A stretch of 64,000 nucleotides of DNA from Deltaproteobacteria bacterium (GTDB lineage: Bacteria; Myxococcota_A; Polyangia; Polyangiales; Ga0077539): the NCBI GenBank assembly GCA_016218725.1, contig JACRDB010000088.1, positions 62,001 through 126,000 on the forward strand. The letters run 5' to 3'. Positions 33,593-41,669 of the stretch are shown here, piece after piece. Position 1 is the stretch's first letter; every line of letters begins with the position of its first letter. Made by a program: the position numbers and the translations under genes. The notes beneath the pieces are model-generated. The model was not told the origin of the DNA. It saw nothing but the letters and a program-made list of their open reading frames with translations, and did no database searches.

Positions 33593-35086
33593 GTGACCAC
33601 GGACTCTGACCTCCCGCGCCCCTTCGGGTCCTACGAGCTGGTGCGGCGCCTCTCCCGCGGCGCCGTGGCCGAGGTGTTCCTGGCCCGCGCCCGGAGCGTG
33701 GCGGGCTTCGAGAAGGCCGTGGCGCTCAAGCGCGTCCACCCGGAGCTGTCCGCGGACCCGGAGTTCTCGCGGCTGCTGGTGGAGGAGGCCCACATCACCG
33801 CGCAGCTCTCGCACAAGAACGTGGTGCAGGTCTTTGACCTCGGCGAGACCGACGGCGCCCACTACCTGGCCATGGAGTACGTGGACGGCCTGGACCTCTC
33901 GGCGGTGCTGGAGCGCCTCCCGGAGCACCGGGTCCCCCCGCGGGTGGCCGCGTACGTGGTGCGCGAGGTGTGCGAGGGCCTGGACCACGCCCACCGCAAG
34001 GTCGGCGCCGACGGGCGGCCCTTGAAGATCGTCCACCGGGACGTCTCTCCGTCGAACATCCTGGTGAGCTTCTCGGGGGAGGTGAAGCTCACGGACTTCG
34101 GCCTGGCGAGGGCGACCTCGCGGGCGCAGCAGACGCGCGTCGGGGAGCTCAAGGGGCGCCACGCGTACCTGTCGCCGGAGCAGGCCCGGGGCCAGGCCAT
34201 CGACGCCCGCACGGACGTCTACGCCGCGGGGCTGGTGCTCTACGAGATGCTCACGGGCCGCCGCCCCTGGCCCGAGCTCCCGGTGCCGGAGCTCGTCAAG
34301 CGCGTGGCGGAGGGGGCCCTGGAGCCCGCGGGCAAGGTCCAGCCGGGCCTCCCCGCGGCCCTCCTGGAGGTGCTCTCCCGCGCCACGGCGCCGGACCCCG
34401 CGCAGCGCTACCCCACGGCCCGGGCCCTGGGCGAAGACCTCGCGTCGTTTTTGTACACACAGCCGCCGGGGCCGGAGATGGAGCTGTCGCGCATGGCGGA
34501 GACCGCCGCGGAGAGCGCCCGCACGCCCGTCGGCCCCCTGGGCGCGCGGCTCGTGGAGGACACCTCGGACGACGTGACCAAGATCGAGACCACGGCCAAC
34601 ATCCGCGCGCGCTTCTCCCGGGACAGCTTCCGGGCCACGGCGCAGGAGACCGACTCCGCCGCGCAAGGGGGGCGCGCCCCGGGCCAGGGCCTCCGCCAGC
34701 GCACCCCGGCCCCGGGGGAGCCCCGCGCCGTGGGCAGCGCCACGCGCCCGATGCGGGCGCCCACCCCCGCCCGCCCGCCGGAGCCCGACGTGCCCTCGGT
34801 GCAGGTGAGCCCGGAGGCGTCCATCCCGCCCCCGGCCCCGGCGCCGACGCCGATCCCTCCGCCGCCCGCGCTCTCTTCGCCCGGTCAAGCAACACCGTTG
34901 GGGAGTCCCTTGGGGAGTCCCCTGGTCGGTCCCGCGCCGGGTCGGCAAGGGCCTCCCATGCCGGTCCCCGCGGCCCCGCGGAGACCCTCCCGGCGCGGGG
35001 TGAGCGCGTTGGCTCTCGGCCTGGCGGGCGTGGCGGCGCTCCTCTCCCTGGCCCTCCTGGCCCTGGTGGTGTGGAAATCGCGGTGA
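33593..35086 (+). CDS. Membrane Ser/Thr kinase with atypical Gly loop
   Basis: A 497-residue protein. The kinase domain (about 12-280) has a Gly loop with only one conserved Gly (LSRGAVAEVF in place of GxGxxG), VALKRVHPE with the ATP Lys, HRDVSPSN (the HRDxSPxN variant frequent in myxobacterial kinases), DFGLA and SPE. A Pro-rich linker of about 170 residues follows, then one C-terminal transmembrane helix (about 470-493) with only two or three residues beyond. The sensory part is thus the linker or a partner protein. GTG start. The Lys-for-Ser change after HRD is family-typical and not a sign of inactivity. Confidence 0.88.
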   Translation: MTTDSDLPRPFGSYELVRRLSRGAVAEVFLARARSVAGFEKAVALKRVHPELSADPEFSRLLVEEAHITAQLSHKNVVQVFDLGETDGAHYLAMEYVDGLDLSAVLERLPEHRVPPRVAAYVVREVCEGLDHAHRKVGADGRPLKIVHRDVSPSNILVSFSGEVKLTDFGLARATSRAQQTRVGELKGRHAYLSPEQARGQAIDARTDVYAAGLVLYEMLTGRRPWPELPVPELVKRVAEGALEPAGKVQPGLPAALLEVLSRATAPDPAQRYPTARALGEDLASFLYTQPPGPEMELSRMAETAAESARTPVGPLGARLVEDTSDDVTKIETTANIRARFSRDSFRATAQETDSAAQGGRAPGQGLRQRTPAPGEPRAVGSATRPMRAPTPARPPEPDVPSVQVSPEASIPPPAPAPTPIPPPPALSSPGQATPLGSPLGSPLVGPAPGRQGPPMPVPAAPRRPSRRGVSALALGLAGVAALLSLALLALVVWKSR

Positions 35087-35115
35087 GCCCGACGGACCTT
35101 CCCTGTCACCACCTC

Positions 35116-36015
35116 TCAGGGCTCGTCCACCGCGCAGGGGGCGCCCTCCTCGCCCAGCACCACGTTGTCGATGAGCCTCGCCCCGCCGTGGTGTACGGCC
35201 ACCGCGAGCACGGCCCTGCGGCCCTCGGGGAGCACCTCCGGGAGCGCCTCCAGGGTGTCCGCGTCGCGTAGTTCAACGTAGTCCACCCTCGGGGTGAGGG
35301 CGTCCAGCGGGGCCCTGGCGCAGCCCACCAGCGCCGCCGTCCGGCGCTCGCCCCGGGCGTAGGCCCGCACCGCGAGGGACAGGGCCCGCGGCACCGCGGT
35401 GGCCCTCGCGCGGTCCTCGGGGGAGAGGTAGCGGTTGCGTGAGCTCAGGGCCAGGCCGTCCCGGTCCCTCACGGTGCCCACGCCCACCACCTCCACCGGG
35501 AGGAGCAGGTCCCGGGCGAGGCGCTCCAGCACCCGCCACTGCTGGTAGTCCTTGCGGCCAAAGAACGCCACGCACGGCATGGCCACGGCGAAGAGCCGCG
35601 TGACCACCGTGGCCACGCCCTCGAAGTGCCCCGGGCGCAGGGGCCCGCACAGGGGCTCCGAGAGCGCCCCCACCCGCACCCGGGTCTGGTCCCCGGGCGG
35701 GTACATCGCCTCCACCGCCGGGGCGAAGACCACGTCCACCGAGGCCTCCGCGCAGCGCGCCACGTCCGCCGCGAGGTCCCTGGGGTAGCGCGAGAAATCC
35801 TCGTGGGGGCCAAACTGCGTGGGGTTCACGAACACCGACACCGCCACGAGGCCCGCGTCCCCTACGCGCCCGCGGGCCTCCCGGGCCAGGGCGAGGTGCC
35901 CCTCGTGGAGGGCCCCCATGGTCGGGACGAAGCCCACGCCGAGGCCCCGACAACGGGCCTCGTCGCAGCGCGCCCGGAGGGCCTCCGGGCTGCGCAGCAC
36001 CTCCGGGGAGGTCAC
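35116..36015 (-). CDS. panC: Pantothenate synthetase
   Basis: A 299-residue PanC that joins pantoate and beta-alanine with ATP to form pantothenate, the coenzyme A precursor. The HIGH-type site PTMGALHEGH is at residues 31-40; SVFVNPTQFGPHEDFSRYP, FFGRKDYQQWRVL and the KMSKS-like LALSSRNRYLS are all present. GTG start. It follows panB by 7 bases, forming a two-gene operon. Confidence 0.96.
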   Translation of the reverse strand: MTSPEVLRSPEALRARCDEARCRGLGVGFVPTMGALHEGHLALAREARGRVGDAGLVAVSVFVNPTQFGPHEDFSRYPRDLAADVARCAEASVDVVFAPAVEAMYPPGDQTRVRVGALSEPLCGPLRPGHFEGVATVVTRLFAVAMPCVAFFGRKDYQQWRVLERLARDLLLPVEVVGVGTVRDRDGLALSSRNRYLSPEDRARATAVPRALSLAVRAYARGERRTAALVGCARAPLDALTPRVDYVELRDADTLEALPEVLPEGRRAVLAVAVHHGGARLIDNVVLGEEGAPCAVDEP

Positions 36016-36022
36016 CGCTGCC

Positions 36023-36940
36023 TCAGTGTGTGGGCCCGTAGGCCGCCGCGAGGTCGAAGTCCGCCCCGTGGACGTGGGCCAGCGCGGCCTCCGCGGTCCG
36101 TGGGGACGCCTCCGGGGCTCTGGGCCCCAGCCCGAAGCTGTGCTCGGGTCCCGGGAAGGCCCCGTCCCGCACCTCGCCCACGTAGCTCCTCACGGCGTCC
36201 ACGCCGCGCTGGAAGAAGGCCTCGTAGCGCTTGACGAAGCGCGGCTTGAGCGAGTCATTGAGCCCGAGGAGGTCGTACCCCACCAGGATCTGCCCGTCGC
36301 ACTGGAGCCCCGCGCCGATGCCCACGGTGGGCACGTCCACCGCGTGGGTGATGCGCGCCGCCAGGGGCGCGGGCACCCCCTCCACCACGATCATGAAGGC
36401 CCCCGCCTCGGCTATGGCCATGGCGTCTTCAAGGATGCTCTCGGCGGCGTCCTCGTCCTTGCCCTGGACCTTGAAGCCCCCCATCGCGTGGACCCGCTGG
36501 GGCATCAGCCCCACGTGCCCCACCACGGGGATGCCCATGCGCACCATGCGCTGGACCACGTCCGCCATTTCCTTGCCGCCCTCCAGCTTCACGCTCTCGA
36601 AGCCCCCCTCCTTGAGGAGCCTCCCGGCGTTGGCCACGGCCTGGTCCACCCCGGTGTGGTAGCTCAGGAAGGGCATGTCACCGATGAGGTGCGCCCGCTG
36701 GGTCCCCCGGGCCACCGCGCGGCCGTGGTAGCACACCTCGTCCACGGTCACTCCGAGGGTGCTGGTGCCTCCCTGGATGACCATCCCAAGGGAGTCCCCG
36801 ACCAGTATCGCGTCCACCCCGGCTTGATCGAAGAGCCGCGCGAAGGTGGCGTCGTACGCGGTGACCAGGGCGAGGCGCTCCCCCCTCCCGGTGGTCGCCT
36901 TGCGGGCCCGGAGCTCCGGAACCGTGACCTTCAGTGCCAT
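36023..36940 (-). CDS. panB: 3-methyl-2-oxobutanoate hydroxymethyltransferase
   Basis: A 305-residue PanB that transfers a hydroxymethyl group from 5,10-methylene-tetrahydrofolate to ketoisovalerate, the first pantoate step. Motifs: VTAYDATFARL, VGDSLGMV, SYHTGVDQAVANAGRLLKEG, KLEGG, GHVGLMPQ and the catalytic Glu in VVEGVP. The start MALKVTVPEL matches the family. First gene of the panBC pair. Confidence 0.97.
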   Translation of the reverse strand: MALKVTVPELRARKATTGRGERLALVTAYDATFARLFDQAGVDAILVGDSLGMVIQGGTSTLGVTVDEVCYHGRAVARGTQRAHLIGDMPFLSYHTGVDQAVANAGRLLKEGGFESVKLEGGKEMADVVQRMVRMGIPVVGHVGLMPQRVHAMGGFKVQGKDEDAAESILEDAMAIAEAGAFMIVVEGVPAPLAARITHAVDVPTVGIGAGLQCDGQILVGYDLLGLNDSLKPRFVKRYEAFFQRGVDAVRSYVGEVRDGAFPGPEHSFGLGPRAPEASPRTAEAALAHVHGADFDLAAAYGPTH

Positions 36941-37047
36941 GACGGCGATGTCCTTCCGAGGTCGCAGCCTCCGCACCTGGGGGTCTGCGCCTGAACGGGA
37001 AATGTAAGTCTCTCCGAGGCCCTCGGCAAGAGCGTCCGGTCGGTGCC

Positions 37048-38328
37048 CTAGCGCACCCGCAGGACCCGGTGCTCCTTGCGCCCCCGGCGCAACACCACCA
37101 AAGCCCCCGGGAGGAGGTCTGTGATGGCAAGCAACCTATGGATATCCTTGGACTTTTCGTTATTGATCGAGACCGCCCCCTGGGCGACCTCGGCCCGGGC
37201 CCGGCCGCGGGAGTCGTAGAGCCCGGAGGCCACCAGCACGGCCACCAGGGAGGCCTCCTGGGTGCCCAGGGCGCTCTTTGGCAGGGGGTGCTCCGGGGCG
37301 TCCTGGAGGCCCTGGGCGAGCTCTCCCTCCGAGAGGCTCCGGAGGTCACCACCGTGGAAGAGGGCGCGGGTGGTGCGCTCGGCGCTGGCGAGGGCCTCGG
37401 GGCCGTGCACCAGCCGGGTGACCTCCGAGGCCAGGGCGAGCTGGGCCCCGCGGAGGGCAGGCTCCCGGGCGTGGGCCTCCAGGGTGTGTTCAACGTCCTT
37501 CACGGGCAGGAAGGTGCACTGCCGCAGGAAGCGCCCGACGTCCGCGTCCGGGGTGTTCACCCAGAACTGGTAGAACGCGAAGGGCGAGGTGAGCTTCGGG
37601 TCGAGCCACACGTTGCCCTGCTCGCTCTTGCCGAACTTGGTCCCGTCGGCCTTGGTGACCAGGGGCCAGGTGAGGCCGTAGGCGTCCTTGCCGTCGAGCC
37701 TGCGGAGGAGCTCCACGCCGGAGACGATGTTGCCCCACTGGTCGCTGCCCCCGAGCTGGAGCTCGCACCCGTGGCGCCGCGAGAGGGCCACGAAGTCGTA
37801 CGCCTGGAGCAGCATGTACGAGAACTCCGTGAAGGAGATGCCCTGCTCGCGGCCCTCCAGGCGGTTCTTCACGGAGTCCCGGGCGATCATGGCGTTCACC
37901 GAGAAGTGCTTGCCCACGTCCCGCAGGAAGGCCAGGAGCCCCAGCTCCGAGAGCCACGCGGCGTTGTCCTCCAGCACCGCGGCGTGGGCGCCGGAGAAGT
38001 CCAGGAAGCGCCCGATGCTCGCCCGCAGCCCCTGGAGGTTCGCCTCCAGCGCCTCCCGGGAGAGCATCGCCCGCTCGGACTGCTTGCCGCTCGGGTCCCC
38101 GATGAGCCCGGTGCCCCCGCCCACCAGGGCGATGGGCCGGTGCCCCGCCCGCTGGAGCCGCACCAGCGCCAGCACCGGGAGGAGGCTCCCGACGTGGAGG
38201 CTCGCGCCCGTCGGGTCGAAGCCCACGTACCCCGTCACCGGCCCCGCCAAGAGCCTCCCCCTCAGGGCCTCCGACGACACCTGATGCACGAGCCCTCGCG
38301 CCTCGAATTCACCGACCAGGTCCAGCAT
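37048..38328 (-). CDS. tyrS: Tyrosyl-tRNA synthetase
   Basis: A 426-residue class I synthetase, full length for bacterial TyrS. HIGH motif HVGS at 45-48 and KMSKS motif KFGKS at 231-235; the substrate-binding helix SDQWGN sits at about 195-200, and an S4 RNA-binding domain makes up the last 80 residues (GAVSINNEKSKDIHRLL). The start MLDLVGEFEARGL is chosen over an upstream Met because it matches the family N-terminus. No T-box leader is visible. Confidence 0.96.
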   Translation of the reverse strand: MLDLVGEFEARGLVHQVSSEALRGRLLAGPVTGYVGFDPTGASLHVGSLLPVLALVRLQRAGHRPIALVGGGTGLIGDPSGKQSERAMLSREALEANLQGLRASIGRFLDFSGAHAAVLEDNAAWLSELGLLAFLRDVGKHFSVNAMIARDSVKNRLEGREQGISFTEFSYMLLQAYDFVALSRRHGCELQLGGSDQWGNIVSGVELLRRLDGKDAYGLTWPLVTKADGTKFGKSEQGNVWLDPKLTSPFAFYQFWVNTPDADVGRFLRQCTFLPVKDVEHTLEAHAREPALRGAQLALASEVTRLVHGPEALASAERTTRALFHGGDLRSLSEGELAQGLQDAPEHPLPKSALGTQEASLVAVLVASGLYDSRGRARAEVAQGAVSINNEKSKDIHRLLAITDLLPGALVVLRRGRKEHRVLRVR

Positions 38329-38466
38329 CGTTCGCTCCAGCAGGGTGGAGCTATAGCACTCCAGGGGTGACAGGGTATGTCCAAGGTGCGGGCTCACGGC
38401 CTTGCGGGGGTGCGCGGGGGCGTCCCATGGTGGAGCACGGGACGACGGACACGACAGGAGACGGAG

Positions 38467-38862
38467 ATGACCAGCAAGACCACGCTACAAATGGATTTCG
38501 TGCGCGAGGCGGTGCGGGAGAAGGCCACGCGGGAGCTGGTGGCGCTCAACCAGCGGGCGGACGCCTTTGGCAGCGTGGACCGCGCGAGGGACACGCTGTT
38601 CACGCTCACGGCGGACCTGGCCCACGCCTCCGGGGCGGTGGCGGCGGTGGCCACGGACGCGACGGTGGTGCCTCGGATGAAGAAGCTCCGGAAGCTGTTG
38701 GATGAGGCCCACGCCCTGGCCACGGAGCTGGCGGACACGCTGGGCACGGACGCCCACCGGGAGGCCCTCAACGCGTCCCGGGCGGCGATTCTGGAAGCCC
38801 TGCGGGCGTCGGGCATTGACCCGGAGACGGTGCTGCCCACCACCGGCGGAGACGCGCAGTAG
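38467..38862 (+). CDS. Small helical hypothetical protein
   Basis: A 131-residue soluble, all-helical protein with no Cys, signal or membrane segment. AGGAG 6 bases before the ATG sets the start. Charged amphipathic helices (about 8-30, 38-60, 68-90 and 95-115) suggest a bundle or coiled coil. Family not recognised. Convergent with the DUF2752 gene, 21 bases apart. Confidence 0.6.
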   Translation: MTSKTTLQMDFVREAVREKATRELVALNQRADAFGSVDRARDTLFTLTADLAHASGAVAAVATDATVVPRMKKLRKLLDEAHALATELADTLGTDAHREALNASRAAILEALRASGIDPETVLPTTGGDAQ

Positions 38863-38883
38863 GAAAAACGCCGCCCGAGGGCG

Positions 38884-39363
38884 CTACCCGTGGAAGAAGC
38901 GCCAGCCCCAGGTGGCGAGGCCGCAGGCCAGGGTGGTCCCGAGGGCGGCGCTGGTGGCCGGGTGCTCCAGCACGCGCCCCACGGGGAACGCGCGGCGCAC
39001 GGCCCAGGGCGCCAGCAGGGCCACGACCAGGGTCATCAGGAACAACGGCGGGCCCATCAGGTGCGCGCGGAGGGCGTCCAGGGCGTGCCCATGGGCCATC
39101 CGGGCGAAGCTGGTGGTCAAGCCACAACCCGGGCACGGGACGTGGGTGAGCTCCTGGAAGTTGCACGGCGGGAGCCCGAGCTGCTGGTGGGTCCCAAAGC
39201 CCCGAGGGTCGGGCTGGAGCCACGCGGAGAGCACCACCACCACCCAGGCCACCATGCCCGAGAGAAACCACACCAGGCGCGTGCTCCAGGGGGTGTCCGA
39301 GAGGGGTACGGACACCACGGGGGCGGGCTCCAGGTGCACCGGGAGGGTCACGGGAGGGACCAT
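38884..39363 (-). CDS. DUF2752 membrane protein
   Basis: A 159-residue protein with about three transmembrane helices (roughly 30-50, 103-120 and 138-154). The family hallmark CPGCGLTTSFARMAHGH is at residues 76-92. DUF2752 proteins are small membrane proteins of unknown function; the conserved Cys pair could bind metal or change redox state. Start ATG lies 100 bases from the divergent secreted gene. Confidence 0.8.
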   Translation of the reverse strand: MVPPVTLPVHLEPAPVVSVPLSDTPWSTRLVWFLSGMVAWVVVVLSAWLQPDPRGFGTHQQLGLPPCNFQELTHVPCPGCGLTTSFARMAHGHALDALRAHLMGPPLFLMTLVVALLAPWAVRRAFPVGRVLEHPATSAALGTTLACGLATWGWRFFHG

Positions 39364-39463
39364 AGCACCGCGGGTACCGACCGGCGATGGAGCGGGTGTT
39401 ACTGCGCGGTAACACCCCCCCTGTACAGCACCAGGGGATCGCGGTAAGGGCGTTGACCCAAAG

Positions 39464-40354
39464 ATGCGCGCGTGGGTCTTCGGGTTGGCGTTGGCGTGGG
39501 GGGGGAGCGCCGCCCGCGCGCAGGTGATGGACGACCCTACGGCCTCGGTGTGGTCCGTCACCCGCTCCTGGGACGCGGCGGCGGAGGCCGAGTTCGGGCG
39601 CTTCGTCACCACCCTGGGCAGGGCCGTGGCGGCGCACCGGTGCACCACCCTCCGGGGCTGCCTCCAGAGCCGGAGCGTGAACCCCCTGTGGGCGCCCTCG
39701 CGCCGGCCTCTGCGCTTCCGGGGGGACTGCGCGGACGTGCCGTACATACTCCGGGCGTACTTCGCGTGGCGCACCCACCGGCCCTTCGTGTTTACGTCCA
39801 GGGTGCGCACGCGCTCCGTGGCGCCCCACGCCCCGCCCCACGTCGAGCCCATGAGCACCCTCCGGTGGGATGACTACGCCTCCCCGAGGGCGCTCTTCAA
39901 CGACGTGGCCTCGGTGGTACGGAGCTGGTTCTTCCGGAGCGACGCCGCCACGGACCGGTCGGATTTCTACCCCGTGGCCATCGACCGCCGGTGGGTCCGT
40001 CCGGGGACGGTGTTCTACGACCCCGACGGGCACGTGCTGGTGGTGTACGAGGTGCTCCCGAGCGGCGAGGTGCTCATGGTGGACGGGCACCCGGACTCCA
40101 GCTTCACCGCGCGGCGCTTCTCGGAGACCTTGACCCTCGGCACGGCGCGCACCAACGGGGGCTTCCAGAACTTCCGCCCGATTCTCTTGGGGCCCGGCGG
40201 GAGGCTCTCGCGCCCGGCCTCGCGCGCGCTGCCGGACTACGACCCGCTGGGCCAGTATGACGCGGCTCGGCGCGTGGTGGACGGCCACGCCGTGGGCTAC
40301 CACGCCTGGGTCCGCGGGCGCCTCCGCGAGCGCCCCCCGCGCGCGGGGCGTTGA
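39464..40354 (+). CDS. Secreted Cys-His(-Asp) peptidase-like protein
   Basis: A 296-residue protein with a signal peptide (about residues 1-19, ending ARAQ). Cys89 in RGDCADVPYILRAYFAWR starts a helix, as the nucleophile does in papain-like, transglutaminase and NlpC folds; His190 in FYDPDGHVLVVYEV and Asp207 in MVDGHPDSS occupy the positions of the second and third catalytic residues. A peptidoglycan or protein amidase activity is possible but unproven. 1 base separates its TGA from the next ATG, so it is co-translated with the barrel gene. Confidence 0.65.
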   Translation: MRAWVFGLALAWGGSAARAQVMDDPTASVWSVTRSWDAAAEAEFGRFVTTLGRAVAAHRCTTLRGCLQSRSVNPLWAPSRRPLRFRGDCADVPYILRAYFAWRTHRPFVFTSRVRTRSVAPHAPPHVEPMSTLRWDDYASPRALFNDVASVVRSWFFRSDAATDRSDFYPVAIDRRWVRPGTVFYDPDGHVLVVYEVLPSGEVLMVDGHPDSSFTARRFSETLTLGTARTNGGFQNFRPILLGPGGRLSRPASRALPDYDPLGQYDAARRVVDGHAVGYHAWVRGRLRERPPRAGR

Positions 40355-40355
40355 A

Positions 40356-41657
40356 ATGGCGCGAGGGGGGCGCCGTTTACAGCGCTCCGGGGCCCGCGGG
40401 GTGCTCCTCTGGCTCCTGGCGCTCGGGTGGTCCCCGAGGGCGCTCGCCTCGCCGGTGGAGACCTTCGGGTTCCTGCCGACGGACGAGGGCCGCGCGGGGG
40501 CCGCGGTGGCCAGCGGGGAGCTCGCCTCGGCGGCGGTGACCAACCCCGGGGCCCTGGCCTCGGGGGAGCGCGCCGAGGTGGCCCTGGCGTGGCGCTACGA
40601 GCACCTGGCGCTGCGCCTCCAGGGGGAGCGCGCCCGGACCCTGGACCCGCACCTCGCGGCCCTCGGGGCGGGGGTGCCCTTCACCCTCGGGCCGCTCCGG
40701 GCCGGGGCGGGCTTCGCCCTGGCGCTCCCCGACGCGTTCCTGGCGCGCATCGCGCTGGACCCGCCCACGCGCCCGCGCATGGTGCTCTTTGACAACCGCG
40801 TGCACCGCGTGGTGTTCAACGCCGCCGTGGCCCTGGAGCTCTTCCGGGGCGTGAGCCTGGGCGTCGGGGCGACCATCTTCGCCGACGGCGCGGGCAACGG
40901 CGTGGACTTCCGCGTGGGGGCCGCCCCGGGACGCACCGTGGCCGAGGGCGCCCTCGACGTCACGCTCCCCCTGCGGGCGGCCCCCGTGGTGGGGCTCTGG
41001 GTGTCCCGCTCGCCGCGCTGGGCCTTCGGGCTCCGGGCCTCCGGGCCGCTGTCCTTCGTGCTCGCCCTGGACGTGGTGGCGCAGGCGTCGGTGCCGGGGA
41101 CCTCCCTCGACGGGGACGCCGTGATCGCTGTACGGGGCGTGGATTTCTACACCCCCGCGGAGCTCTGCGCGGGGGCGCGCTGGAGCCCCACGGAGCGCCT
41201 TCGGCTCCACGCCGAGGTCTCCCTCAAGCGCTGGAGCGACGCGCCTCACCCCTCGTCGGACGTGGGGGTGCGCATCGCCATCGGGGTGTCCCCGTCGCTG
41301 GTGTCGTCGCGCCTCCCGGCGCCGGGGTGGAGGGACATCGTGGTGCCCAGGGTCGCCCTGGAGCAGGACCTCGGGGCCTTCACCGTGCGCGCGGGGTACG
41401 CCTTCCTCCCGTCGCCCGTACCGCGGCAGACGGGCGCCACCCGCTACGCCGACAACGACCGCCACGCGCTCTCCGTCGGCCTCGGGTGGACCTCGCGGCC
41501 GTGGCTGGGTGCGCGCTGGCGCTGGGACCTGGCCCTCGCCTGGCAGCACCTGGTTTCGCGCGAGGACACCCCCCGGGAACCCCTCACCCCCGGCGGCGCG
41601 CTCACCAGCGAGGGCGAGGTGCTGGGCGGCTCCCTGGGCCTGCGCGCCGGGTGGTGA
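40356..41657 (+). CDS. FadL/OmpP1-like outer-membrane beta-barrel
   Basis: A 433-residue protein. The signal peptide (1-32, ending ALA) is followed by the FadL-type start PVETFGFLPTDEGRAGAAVASGELASAAVTNPG, i.e. the 'new gene per Pro' hatch where a mature N-terminus with NPG motif plugs the barrel. About 14 amphipathic strands with aromatic girdles follow, ending in an aromatic residue (RAGW). FadL-type barrels take up hydrophobic compounds such as fatty acids. It is co-transcribed with the Cys-His hydrolase-like gene. Confidence 0.78.
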   Translation: MARGGRRLQRSGARGVLLWLLALGWSPRALASPVETFGFLPTDEGRAGAAVASGELASAAVTNPGALASGERAEVALAWRYEHLALRLQGERARTLDPHLAALGAGVPFTLGPLRAGAGFALALPDAFLARIALDPPTRPRMVLFDNRVHRVVFNAAVALELFRGVSLGVGATIFADGAGNGVDFRVGAAPGRTVAEGALDVTLPLRAAPVVGLWVSRSPRWAFGLRASGPLSFVLALDVVAQASVPGTSLDGDAVIAVRGVDFYTPAELCAGARWSPTERLRLHAEVSLKRWSDAPHPSSDVGVRIAIGVSPSLVSSRLPAPGWRDIVVPRVALEQDLGAFTVRAGYAFLPSPVPRQTGATRYADNDRHALSVGLGWTSRPWLGARWRWDLALAWQHLVSREDTPREPLTPGGALTSEGEVLGGSLGLRAGW

Positions 41658-41669
41658 CCGCGGGCGCGC